NCBI GenBank assembly: GCA_036498905.1
Contig: DASYER010000032.1
Coordinates: 124,001 to 188,000 of the forward strand
Origin: DAIDKA01 sp036498905
GTDB lineage: Bacteria > Pseudomonadota > Gammaproteobacteria > Steroidobacterales > Steroidobacteraceae
Direction of reading: 5' to 3'
DNA length: 64,000 bases
Part shown: positions 26,091 through 34,602 of the stretch, one piece after another
Numbering within the stretch: position 1 is the stretch's first letter
Layout of the letters: the number at the start of each line of letters is the position of its first letter
Notes under the pieces: model-generated
Told to the model about the DNA's origin: nothing
Databases searched by the model: none
What the model saw: only the letters and a program-made list of their open reading frames with translations
Made by a program: the position numbers and the translations under genes

Positions 26091-27653
26091 TTACACCTTG
26101 CCTCGGGGCGGGGCGAACTGCCCGGATGCGCCCAGGCCGCGATCCGCCAGCCACGCGTCCAGTCGGGCGGCATCCTGCGCCGGCAGATGCAGACCCAGCT
26201 TGCTCCGGCGCCAGAGAATATCGCGCGCTGACTGGGCCCATTCATAGCCACACAGATAGTCGATCTCGCGTTCGTAGAGTCCCGGCAGGACTTCCTCGCC
26301 CATCATCGCCAGATTGCGCGCGGCGCCGATCAGTTTGGCCATGCGTGTTCCGTACGCGCGGCAGTAACGCTCCCGAACCGTCACCGGCAGCCACGGGAAG
26401 CGCCGGGCCGTGGCGCGCAGAAATACAGCGAGGCTCGCTTCGGGCAAGTCCCCGCCCGGCAGCACGGCGAGCCGCGTCCATGCCGGCGCGTCGACCTGCA
26501 GCACCCTGCACAGCTGATCGACGGCCTCTTCGGCCAGACGCCGGAAAGTCGTGATCTTGCCGCCGAAGACATTGAGAATGGGTGCGCCCTGCGTATCGAG
26601 CTCGAGCGCATAGTCCCGCGTCACCTTTGTGGCGTCCGCGGACTCATCATCCAGCAGCGGCCGTACGCCGGCGTAGCTGTGCACCACATCGCCCGCGCCG
26701 ATCTGCCGGGTGAAGTAACGGTTGACGGTCGTGCACAGATAGTCGATTTCCGCGGCACTGATGTCCAGATCCTGTGGCTGTCCGTGATGTTCGACGTCGG
26801 TGGTACCTATGAGCGTGAATTCACGCTCATAGGGAATCGCAAACACGATTCGCCGGTCGATATTCTGAAAAATATAGGCAAAGCGGTGCCGAAAGATCTG
26901 CGGCACGATGATGTGGCTGCCTTTGATCAGCCGCACCGTGCGCCGGGTGCTCACGCTCGTGTGCTCGTGCAGGAAGCTCGCGACCCAGGGGCCGGCCGCA
27001 TTGACGAGGGCGCGCGCGTACACGATCGTCGGTGCGCCGCCGTTTACGGTGGACGCCAGCTGGACGCGCCATTCGTCCGTGCGGCGTTCCGCATGCTCAC
27101 AGCGCACGCGGTTCAGCACCGTGGCACCGTGGTCGGCGGCATCGCGGGCATTGAGCACGACCAGCCGGGCATCATCGGTCCAGGCGTCCGAGTAGATGAA
27201 GCCCTTGCGGAAGCGCGGGTCAAGCCCGGATCCGGCCGGATGCCGATGCAGGTCCAGGGCCTTCGAGGCTGCCAGGCGCTTGCGGGGTGCCAGGTGGTCG
27301 TACAGGAACAGACCGGCGCGGATTTCAAACATGGGTCGCAGGTGCGAGTCATGAGGCATGACGAAGCGCAGCGGACGAATCAGATGCGGTGCGCTGGCGA
27401 GCAGCACCTCGCGTTCCTGCAGCGCTTTGCGCACCAGCTTGAAATGCCACTGTTCGAGGTAGCGCAGACCCCCGTGTATGAGCTTGGTGCTGGCCGAAGA
27501 GGTGTGGGCGGCCAGATCGTCCTGTTCGCACAAAATGACCGATAGTCCACGCCCGGCCGCATCGCGCGCGATACCACAGCCGTTGATGCCGCCACCCACC
27601 ACGAGCAGGTCACAGGACTTTTCCGGACCGGAAATAATCGGCATGGTCGGCAT
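26091..27653 (-). CDS. glpD: Aerobic glycerol-3-phosphate dehydrogenase
   Basis: The 520-residue flavoprotein has an FAD-binding motif VVGGGINGCGIARDAAGRG, then STKLIHGGLRYLE, NAAGPWV, RLIKGSHIIVP, and a C-terminal domain with GGKITTFRRLAEEAVD. It oxidises glycerol 3-phosphate to dihydroxyacetone phosphate and passes electrons to ubiquinone at the inner membrane. ATG 27653 is chosen. A TTG at 27680 and an ATG at 27644 are also possible. It is divergent from the ABC ATPase with only about 50 nt between them, so the promoters of both lie in or beyond that gap. Confidence 0.95.
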   Translation of the reverse strand: MPTMPIISGPEKSCDLLVVGGGINGCGIARDAAGRGLSVILCEQDDLAAHTSSASTKLIHGGLRYLEQWHFKLVRKALQEREVLLASAPHLIRPLRFVMPHDSHLRPMFEIRAGLFLYDHLAPRKRLAASKALDLHRHPAGSGLDPRFRKGFIYSDAWTDDARLVVLNARDAADHGATVLNRVRCEHAERRTDEWRVQLASTVNGGAPTIVYARALVNAAGPWVASFLHEHTSVSTRRTVRLIKGSHIIVPQIFRHRFAYIFQNIDRRIVFAIPYEREFTLIGTTDVEHHGQPQDLDISAAEIDYLCTTVNRYFTRQIGAGDVVHSYAGVRPLLDDESADATKVTRDYALELDTQGAPILNVFGGKITTFRRLAEEAVDQLCRVLQVDAPAWTRLAVLPGGDLPEASLAVFLRATARRFPWLPVTVRERYCRAYGTRMAKLIGAARNLAMMGEEVLPGLYEREIDYLCGYEWAQSARDILWRRSKLGLHLPAQDAARLDAWLADRGLGASGQFAPPRGKV

Positions 27654-27702
27654 CTTGCCACGTGCGGCTGTTCGGTCCAATGTGCGCGCCGTGAAAGCCT
27701 AT

Positions 27703-29193
27703 ATGGAAGTGCATCTGCAACGCATCCACGTCTCACGCGGGGAGCGTATGGTCCTGCGTGACATCAACTGGGATGTCAAGCCCGGCCAGCACTGGGTGCT
27801 CGTTGGTGCCAACGGCGCGGGCAAGACCCAACTGCTGAAGCTGGTCGCGGGGGCCGTATGGCCGGTGCCCCAAGAGCGGGCCGTCCGTCGCTATCGCTGG
27901 GGGCAGGAAGTGCGTACTTCACCGTACGAGGCTCAGGATGAGATCGCCTATGTCGGCCCGGAGCGTCAGGATCGGTACGAGCGCTACGGCTGGAACCATT
28001 CAGTGCTGCAGGTCATCGGCACCGGTATTCATCGCACGGACATTCCGCTGCATGAGCTGTCGGCGGCGAACCAGCGCACGATCGGCGCCCTAGCGCGGCG
28101 TCTGCAGATCACCCCCTTACTGCCACGCCGTTTCCTGACGCTCTCCTACGGTGAGCGCAGGCTGGTATTGCTCGCGCGCGCGCTGGCCAGCCGGCCGCGG
28201 CTGCTGCTGATGGATGAACTGCTCAATGGTCTGGACCCGACCCGACACGCGAACGCACTGCGCTTCCTGAGCGCGACGCGCCGATCGCACCTGCCGTGGA
28301 TCCTCTCGGTGCATCGACCCCAGGATGTGCCGACCAGTGCCGGCCATGCACTGATTCTCGAGGCCGGGAAGATTGTCTATCGCGGACCCATCAAACAGGC
28401 ACCGTTGGCCAAATGGTTTGCCCGCGAGTCACGCTGGGCGAACACCCTGGCGCGGGGCCGGGCCGCGGGCACGGGCGGGGCAGAGCAGGCGCCACGGCGT
28501 CGGCCCCGCGCGCGCATGCTGGTTCGTCTGACCAAGGCCGATGTGTATCTGGATGAGCATCGCGCGCTCAGCGGCATCACGCTCACCATCCACCAGGGTG
28601 AGTGCTGGGTCGTCCACGGCCATAACGGGTCCGGCAAGTCGACCTTCATCCGCACCGTCTACGGCGATCATGGTGTGGCCGTGGGTGGCCGCATCGAGCG
28701 CACCGGCATCGTCTCCGGGGTGCCACTGGAGATTTTCAAACGCAAAGTGGGACTGGTCGCACCGCACCTGCAGGCGGATCATCCGCGTCATCTCACGGTC
28801 GCTGAAGTGGTGCAGTCCGGGCGACATGCAAGCATTGGCCTGGTGGATGCGGCCAGCACGGCGGATCGCAATGCCGCGCGCGCCGCGCTCGAGTTCTTCG
28901 GCATCGGCGATTTTGCCACCCGCCCGCTGCATGAACTGTCGTACGGGCAGCTGCGCCGGGTGCTGTTTGCCCGCGCCTGGGTCGGCAAGCCTGCGCTGCT
29001 GCTGCTGGATGAGCCCTATTCCGGGGTCGATGCGCCGACCCGGCGCGCCTTGATGCGGCATCTGGACGAACTCATTGATGGAGGTACCACGGTAGTGATC
29101 GCAACGCATAGCAAGGAGGAGTGGCCGCTCGGCGCCACCCACGAGCTGGCATTGGTCAAGGGCAGCCCGGTATGCTGTGGGCCCATCCGATGA
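27703..29193 (+). CDS. Two-domain ABC ATPase (ModF-like)
   Basis: The 496-residue protein has two ATP-binding cassettes and no membrane helix. Walker A motifs are GANGAGKT (35-42) and GHNGSGKS (from 306). The signature loops LSYGERR and LSYGQLR are degenerate in the final residues but recognisable, and Walker B is LLLMDE and LLLLDEP. Length and layout resemble E. coli ModF (PhrA, about 490 residues), whose role is uncertain. No molybdate uptake genes are adjacent. The ATG at 27703 is preferred. GTG at 27691 or 27682 are alternatives. It overlaps the MFS gene by 4 nt. Confidence 0.85.
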   Translation: MEVHLQRIHVSRGERMVLRDINWDVKPGQHWVLVGANGAGKTQLLKLVAGAVWPVPQERAVRRYRWGQEVRTSPYEAQDEIAYVGPERQDRYERYGWNHSVLQVIGTGIHRTDIPLHELSAANQRTIGALARRLQITPLLPRRFLTLSYGERRLVLLARALASRPRLLLMDELLNGLDPTRHANALRFLSATRRSHLPWILSVHRPQDVPTSAGHALILEAGKIVYRGPIKQAPLAKWFARESRWANTLARGRAAGTGGAEQAPRRRPRARMLVRLTKADVYLDEHRALSGITLTIHQGECWVVHGHNGSGKSTFIRTVYGDHGVAVGGRIERTGIVSGVPLEIFKRKVGLVAPHLQADHPRHLTVAEVVQSGRHASIGLVDAASTADRNAARAALEFFGIGDFATRPLHELSYGQLRRVLFARAWVGKPALLLLDEPYSGVDAPTRRALMRHLDELIDGGTTVVIATHSKEEWPLGATHELALVKGSPVCCGPIR

Positions 29194-30422
29194 ACACCCG
29201 GGCACCCTCCCTGAAGTCGCTGTTCGTCGTCTCGATGATCGATGTGCTGGGCTTCGGTGTTCTGATCCCGCTCGTGCCCTACATGGCGCGCGAGTATGGA
29301 GCCGGGCCGGCTCTCACCACCGCCATCCTGGGCAGCTACTCCCTGTGCCAGCTGCTCGCCGCGCCGGTGTGGGGACGGTTGAGTGATCGCTATGGGCGAC
29401 GACCCATTCTCATGAGCAGCCTGGCCGGAGCCTGCCTGTCCTATGTGATCCTGGGGTTCGCCGACAATCCGTGGATTGTGCTCGCCTCGCGCATGCTGGC
29501 GGGCTTCATGGCCGGTAATCTGTCTGCGGCATTCGCCTACGCGTCGGATGTCAGCACACCACAGACGCGCGCCCGCTCGATGGGCATGGTCGGCGCTGCG
29601 ATCGGCATCGGGTTCATGCTGGGGATTCCCATCGGCGGCATCCTCTCCGGCGATCATGCCCAGAGCGCCAACTTTTTATGGCCGGCGGTGGTTTCGGCGA
29701 GCCTGAGTCTCGTGGCCCTGGCATTGGTGAAGTTCCGGCTGCCCGAAAGCCATGTCAAGCGTGAGGCTGCGGTGCCTGGCGCTGCCGACCGTACCGACGA
29801 ATTCGCGCCATCGCGGGTTGGGCCGATTGCACTGCTGCGACAGCGGCCGCGCCTGATGTTCATTGCCGGTGCGGCACTGCTGGTCACCACGGCGCAGGGC
29901 ATTCTGGAGGCGACATTCGCGCTATGGGCACTGAGTCGCTTCAACGCCGGTCCGCGTACTGTTGCCTTTGCCCTCTTCGGTGCCGCCCTGGTCGCGGTGG
30001 TCATGCAGGGCGGACTGGTGCGGGTCCTCGTGCCGCGCCTGGGTGAGCGGCGCCTGGCACATGCCGGGGTGCTGTGCTACGTCGCCGGGCTGCTGCTCGT
30101 CGGTGTGGCCGGCAACAGCCTCACGGCTGCGGCACTCGGGCTGCTGTGTTGCGGCGCCGGCATGGGTGCCTTCAGTCCGAGCGCCTCGGCATTGGCATCG
30201 CGCCAATCACATGGGGGTGATCGCGGTGCCGTCATGGGGACCTATCAGTCCGCCACTAGCCTGGCGCGCGTGATCGGACCGTTCATCGGGGTGCCGATGT
30301 TCGAGCTGTGGGGAGCAAATTCGCCGTTCATCGCGGCCGCCTGCATCACGGCACCCGCTGCGCTGCTGATCTGGCGCTCGCAAAGCCGCGGCACGGCGGA
30401 TATGGAGAGCAGCGGCAGCTGA
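29190..30422 (+). CDS. Major facilitator superfamily transporter (TetA-like)
   Basis: The 410-residue protein has about 12 membrane helices and the MFS motif A between helices 2 and 3 (GRLSDRYGRRPILM). A DVLGFGVLIPLVPYM segment in helix 1 is typical of TetA and related drug-proton antiporters. It probably exports a small molecule, and the substrate cannot be told. The start ATG overlaps the ABC ATPase stop (ATGA), so both are made together. That is an unusual pairing because the ABC protein has no permease of its own. Confidence 0.85.
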   Translation: MNTRAPSLKSLFVVSMIDVLGFGVLIPLVPYMAREYGAGPALTTAILGSYSLCQLLAAPVWGRLSDRYGRRPILMSSLAGACLSYVILGFADNPWIVLASRMLAGFMAGNLSAAFAYASDVSTPQTRARSMGMVGAAIGIGFMLGIPIGGILSGDHAQSANFLWPAVVSASLSLVALALVKFRLPESHVKREAAVPGAADRTDEFAPSRVGPIALLRQRPRLMFIAGAALLVTTAQGILEATFALWALSRFNAGPRTVAFALFGAALVAVVMQGGLVRVLVPRLGERRLAHAGVLCYVAGLLLVGVAGNSLTAAALGLLCCGAGMGAFSPSASALASRQSHGGDRGAVMGTYQSATSLARVIGPFIGVPMFELWGANSPFIAAACITAPAALLIWRSQSRGTADMESSGS

Positions 30423-30437
30423 GTGCGCGAAGCGTTG

Positions 30438-31340
30438 CTACAGCTCGATCCGGGTCTCGAAAATCGCGGTGGCCTGGCCGACGATCCACACCGCCGCCAC
30501 CGCGCCGTCGCCCTGTTCCAGTTCAACTTCGACGCGGCCGGGGCGATTGACGTGATGGCCTTGCGCTCCGGCGAATTGCATTTTTGCAGCCGCCGGCCCC
30601 AAAAGTTCGTGCCGGGCCAGATAAACCCCCAGCATGCCGTGGGCATTGCCGCTGACCGGATCCTCGGCGATGCCCAACGCCGGACAGAACATGCGCGACT
30701 CGACGAGCACGTCGGGCAGCTCCGGCGCCAGCGTGAACACGAAAAAACCCTGCGCGCCAAGTTGCGCCGACAGCGTCGTGAGCCTTGAGAAGTCCGGTTT
30801 CAATTGCCGCAGCTGCTCGGCACCGCGCACGGCTACCATCAGTCGGGTGCTGCCGGTGCCCACCACCTTGACCGGGCAATGCACATCCAGGTCCGCGGAA
30901 GCCAGGGCCAGGGCATCCATCACGGCGAGTCGCTCGCGATCGTTGACTTCCCGACCCAGCGGCGGTGCGTTTTGGCGGATGGCGATCCGGCGCTGCGCGT
31001 CGTTGCCGCGAATTTCGACTTCGACCACGCCGGCGCGAGACTTCTGGCGCAGGCGACGCGTGCCGGCCGAGGCGGCGGAGAGCACGTATTGCGCCGCTAC
31101 GCTGGCGTGCCCAACAAAGGCGGCCTCGACCCGGGGTGTGAAGAATCGGATCCGCAGATCGTGGTCTGCCGCATCGGCCTTGAGCACAAAGGCGGTGTCC
31201 GCGTTATTCAATTCGCGCGCTATCGCGAGCATTTCCGCGTCCGTCAGCCCGTCGGCGTCCAATACCACGCCGGCCGGATTGCCCGTGAATTTAACGCGTG
31301 TAAACGCATCGACCTGATGGACCTGAATGGTGCGGGGCAT
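30438..31340 (-). CDS. PhzF-family isomerase-like protein
   Basis: The 300-residue protein has the two-lobed diaminopimelate-epimerase fold of PhzF: VDAFTRVKFTGNPAGVVL, RFFTPRVEAAFVGHA, and EDPVSGNAHGMLGVYL. PhzF from Pseudomonas isomerises a phenazine precursor, but most family members have unknown substrates. The acidic residue in the active site is Asp (NNADTAF) where PhzF has Glu (SET). ATG 31340 has AGGAG about ten bases upstream. It is convergent with the MFS gene and divergent from the thiamin operon. Confidence 0.85.
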   Translation of the reverse strand: MPRTIQVHQVDAFTRVKFTGNPAGVVLDADGLTDAEMLAIARELNNADTAFVLKADAADHDLRIRFFTPRVEAAFVGHASVAAQYVLSAASAGTRRLRQKSRAGVVEVEIRGNDAQRRIAIRQNAPPLGREVNDRERLAVMDALALASADLDVHCPVKVVGTGSTRLMVAVRGAEQLRQLKPDFSRLTTLSAQLGAQGFFVFTLAPELPDVLVESRMFCPALGIAEDPVSGNAHGMLGVYLARHELLGPAAAKMQFAGAQGHHVNRPGRVEVELEQGDGAVAAVWIVGQATAIFETRIEL

Positions 31341-31458
31341 GCTGGAGCTGCTCCTGTTCGCAGGGCATGGATTACGCCAATGCTGGCCGACATTGTATGC
31401 CGATGGTGTGCAACGGGCTTGCAAACAGCGGCGCAGTCACTAACATACGCACCCTAGA

Positions 31459-31553
31459 ACCTAGGGGTGGCTTTTTCACGAAAGCCTGAGACGCAGGATG
31501 GTCCTGCGAACCCGTTGAACCTGATCCGGATAATGCCGGCGTAGGGAGCAGGT
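31459..31553 (+). promoter_or_regulatory. TPP (THI-box) riboswitch
   Basis: The conserved core is present: aggggtg at 31463, CTGAGA at 31486-31491, ACCC around 31510, CCTGATCCGGATAATG from 31520, and GCGTAGGGAG ending at 31548. ACCT at 31459-31462 can pair with AGGT at 31550-31553, closing helix P1 directly before the GTG start at 31554. The Shine-Dalgarno GGGAG (31544-31548) lies inside the aptamer's 3' arm. Thiamine pyrophosphate binding should therefore block translation, as in E. coli thiM. I see no separate terminator. It controls the receptor gene and probably the three genes behind it. Confidence 0.95.
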
Positions 31554-33713
31554 GTGAATATTCGCGCGATCTTCGCATTCCTTGTCGTTTGCCTGACCGT
31601 CATGGCCGCCTGGCCGGTGGCGCATGCGCAAGCCTCCGCAGAGCCGTCCGGTAATACTTTGCAAGAAGTGGTTGTTTCCGCAACACTGCTGCGGGATGAG
31701 CCCATCCAGACGGTCCCTGCCAGCGTCACGGTGCTTGATGCCGCCACCCTCAAGGCTGCCGGACAGCAGCATTTCGAGGATGTGATCGATCTGGTGCCGA
31801 ATCTGAACTGGTCGGGCGATACCAATCGGCCGCGCTACTTTCAGATTCGCGGCATCGGCGAGCTGGATGAATACCAGGGCGCCCCCAATCCTTCCGTCGG
31901 ATTTCTGATCGATGACATTGATTTCAGCGGTATCGGCACGGTCGGCACCCTGTTCGATATGGACCATATCGAGGTGCTGCGCGGTCCGCAGGGCACGCGC
32001 TACGGCGCGAATGCCCTGGGCGGACTCATTGCCATGCAAAGCGCGGCGCCCGCCAATGAATTCGGCGGACGGGTGGAATTGAGCGGTGGGAATTACGACA
32101 CCCGTTCCTATGGCGCCGTAGTCACGGGTCCCGTCGCGGCCCTGGACTCGAGCTTCCGGCTCGCGGTCCAGCAGTATTCCAGCGATGGATTTTATCGCAA
32201 CGAATATCTGGGGCGTGATGCTACCGATGGCAACAATGAACTCACGGTAAGGGGCCGATGGCGCTTCCAGCCGGCCGATGATCTGCGCATGGATCTGACG
32301 GTATTCGACATCCGCATCAATGACAGCTACGACGCGTTTGACATCAACAATGATCGAACCACCCAGTCGGACCAGCCAGGTGAAGACCGCCAGGATTCCG
32401 CTGCAGGTTCGCTCAAAATACTCTATTCCGGACTGGGGCCGACCACGCTGACCTTCATCGGCACTTTTGCCAATACCCACATCCACTATTCGTTTGATTC
32501 GGATTTCGGCAATCCGCTCCTATGGGCACCGATCACCTATCAGTACTCGGATTCCCAGGTGCGCGAGCGACGGACGCACAGTCTCGAAGCGCGTCTGTCG
32601 AACACCGCACCGGCAGCCGTGAACTGGCTGGTGGGTGTCTACCAGCTTGACCTGACAGAAAGCCTGGCGGATACCTCACCGGGGGTCTATTCGGATCCGG
32701 CCGATCCGGATCCGGACGACGCTTCCGATGTACTCGACGTTACGGACAGTCACTTTCATTCCATGAACATTGCGGTATTCGGCGCACTGGATGGGGCGCT
32801 GGGGGATCGGTGGCATTGGAACCTGGGTGCGCGGGCGGAGCGGCGTACGGCGGACTATCACGATATCGCCGATGATCTGAACAATCCGGCGCCGGTGACT
32901 CATGCGTTCGCGCCGGTCGAGCACCTGTGGGGCGGGAATGCCGCCCTCGACTACCAGGCGGCGGCCGGACAGCATCTGTATTTCAACGTGGGGCGCGGCT
33001 ACAAGGCCGGCGGCTTCAATCTGGGGCCTGACCTGCCGGCAAACCAGATCCTGTTCAATCCGGAGTCGGATGTGAACTTCGAGGCCGGATACAAGGCTGA
33101 TCTGTTTGGACATCGGCTGCGTGTGGATGCGGATGTGTTCTACACCCATCGCACCGGCCTGCAGCTGCAGACCGGGGAGCAGCTGCAGCCCAACAATCCC
33201 AACACCTTCGTGCTGTACAACACCAACGCGCCCAGCGGCCGCAACTATGGCATCGAGTCGGATCTCGCGTGGACACCGGTGACCCTGCTCGAATTCGGCG
33301 CATCAATGGGCGTGCTCAACTCGCGCTACCACGGCCTGACGCTCGACGGCGATGCGCTACCGGATCGCGCCCTGCCGCATGCGCCCAGCTGGCAAGGGTC
33401 GCTGTCCGCCACCGTGCATGGGCGCGCCGGCCTGTATGTGCGTGCGGATCTGACCGGCCGCGGCAGCTTCTACTACGATCTGCCGGCGCTGGATCCGTAT
33501 TCAAGCCATGCGTACGTGCTGCTGAACCTGAAGGCGGGGGTGAGCGCCGACAGCTGGTCGGCCGATGTCTGGATCCGCAATGTCACGGATCGCAACTACG
33601 CGGTGCGCGGCTTTGACTTCGCGGATGTGCCGCCGGATTTCCCGAATCAGCAGTTCGTACAGTTGGGCGCGCCACGCCAGTTTGGAGCCACCGTGTCCTA
33701 CTCTTTCCACTGA
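31554..33713 (+). CDS. TonB-dependent receptor, predicted thiamin uptake
   Basis: The 719-residue protein has a signal peptide (ending AHA), a TonB-box-like stretch (TLQEVVVSATLL), a plug domain (DVIDLVPNLNWSG to EVLRGPQGTRYGANALGGLI) and a long beta-barrel ending in ATVSYSFH. It should carry a ligand across the outer membrane using TonB energy. The TPP riboswitch directly before its GTG start and the thiamin-related genes after it indicate thiamin or a derivative as ligand. Such riboswitch-linked receptors are known in proteobacteria. The next gene follows after 17 nt. Confidence 0.9.
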   Translation: MNIRAIFAFLVVCLTVMAAWPVAHAQASAEPSGNTLQEVVVSATLLRDEPIQTVPASVTVLDAATLKAAGQQHFEDVIDLVPNLNWSGDTNRPRYFQIRGIGELDEYQGAPNPSVGFLIDDIDFSGIGTVGTLFDMDHIEVLRGPQGTRYGANALGGLIAMQSAAPANEFGGRVELSGGNYDTRSYGAVVTGPVAALDSSFRLAVQQYSSDGFYRNEYLGRDATDGNNELTVRGRWRFQPADDLRMDLTVFDIRINDSYDAFDINNDRTTQSDQPGEDRQDSAAGSLKILYSGLGPTTLTFIGTFANTHIHYSFDSDFGNPLLWAPITYQYSDSQVRERRTHSLEARLSNTAPAAVNWLVGVYQLDLTESLADTSPGVYSDPADPDPDDASDVLDVTDSHFHSMNIAVFGALDGALGDRWHWNLGARAERRTADYHDIADDLNNPAPVTHAFAPVEHLWGGNAALDYQAAAGQHLYFNVGRGYKAGGFNLGPDLPANQILFNPESDVNFEAGYKADLFGHRLRVDADVFYTHRTGLQLQTGEQLQPNNPNTFVLYNTNAPSGRNYGIESDLAWTPVTLLEFGASMGVLNSRYHGLTLDGDALPDRALPHAPSWQGSLSATVHGRAGLYVRADLTGRGSFYYDLPALDPYSSHAYVLLNLKAGVSADSWSADVWIRNVTDRNYAVRGFDFADVPPDFPNQQFVQLGAPRQFGATVSYSFH

Positions 33714-33730
33714 ACAAAAGGGGCCCTCCC

Positions 33731-33991
33731 ATGGACATCGCCGTTGAGCTGAGCCTGTATCCACTGGAGCCGGACCTGGTACCGAAGATCAAGGACTTCA
33801 TCGATCGTCTCAATACCGCCGCGGGCGTACGGGTGATCACCAACAGCCTCAGCACGCAGGTGGTGGGCCCCTTCGATCTGGTGTTCGCCGCGCTGACCCG
33901 CGAGATCCGCACGACCTTCACTCAGGTGCACAAGTCCGTGGTGGTCATGAAGATAATCGGGCCCCTGACGGATTCGGGTCTGATCAAGTGA
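33731..33991 (+). CDS. YkoF/MTH1187-like thiamine-binding protein
   Basis: The 86-residue protein has the ferredoxin-like alpha/beta pattern of the MTH1187/YkoF family: VELSLYPLEPD, then a helix (VPKIKDFIDRLNT), GVRVITNSLSTQVVGPFD, and a second helix leading to VVMKIIGPL. YkoF from Bacillus binds thiamin or its pyrimidine moiety and accompanies the ykoDEC uptake system. No signal peptide is visible. Its place between a riboswitch-controlled receptor and a PnuT-type permease supports a thiamin-binding or chaperone role. The ATG at 33731 follows an AAGGGG, and the stop overlaps the pnuT start. Confidence 0.8.
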   Translation: MDIAVELSLYPLEPDLVPKIKDFIDRLNTAAGVRVITNSLSTQVVGPFDLVFAALTREIRTTFTQVHKSVVVMKIIGPLTDSGLIK

Positions 33992-34602
33992 TGGCTCAGA
34001 TCATCGCCGCTGTGCAGGCGATGAGCATGGCCGAGGTGATCGCCGTGATCCTCGGTGTGGCGTACCTGGTGCTGGCGGTCAAGCGCAGCCGCTGGTGCTG
34101 GGTGGCCGGCGGTATCAGTTCCGCCATCGTCATCTGGCTGTCGGCCCAGAAGGGTCTGCCGATGCAGGCCGGCCTCAACGTCTACTACGTGATCGTGTCC
34201 GTCTACGGGTACTGGCGCTGGACCGATTCGGCGATTCCACGCCCCGCGGTGTCGCTGCTGCCGCTGCGCTGGCATGTGATGGGCGTCGCGGCGGTGGTGT
34301 TTGTCAGTATTCTCACCGCCCAATACCTGGAGCGCGAGACCCAGGCAGCCTGGCCCTATCTGGACTCGCTCACGACCTGGGGGAGCCTGTTCACGACCTG
34401 GCTGGTGGCGCGCGTGAAGCTCGAGAACTGGGCGTACTGGTTCGTCATTGATGCCGTCGAGGCATTCCTGTTCTTTGAACAGAAGCTGTATCTGCTGGGT
34501 CTGATGACGGCCGCGACACTGCTCGTCATCCTCGTCGGCCATCGTTCCTGGTGGCGCACCTGGCGCGCGCAGGTGGCCGGCATGGCGCCGGTGGGCGTGT
34601 GA
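33991..34602 (+). CDS. PnuC-family permease (PnuT-like thiamin transporter)
   Basis: The 203-residue protein is predominantly hydrophobic with about seven helices and the family features YWRW near residue 71 and VKLENWAYWFVIDAVEAFLFF near the C-terminus. PnuC proteins carry nicotinamide riboside, and the PnuT branch carries thiamin by facilitated diffusion trapped by phosphorylation. The riboswitch and the kinase directly downstream argue for PnuT. The ATG at 33991 shares one base with the preceding stop. A GTG at 33988 is an alternative. It overlaps the kinase start by 4 nt. Confidence 0.85.
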   Translation: MAQIIAAVQAMSMAEVIAVILGVAYLVLAVKRSRWCWVAGGISSAIVIWLSAQKGLPMQAGLNVYYVIVSVYGYWRWTDSAIPRPAVSLLPLRWHVMGVAAVVFVSILTAQYLERETQAAWPYLDSLTTWGSLFTTWLVARVKLENWAYWFVIDAVEAFLFFEQKLYLLGLMTAATLLVILVGHRSWWRTWRAQVAGMAPVGV

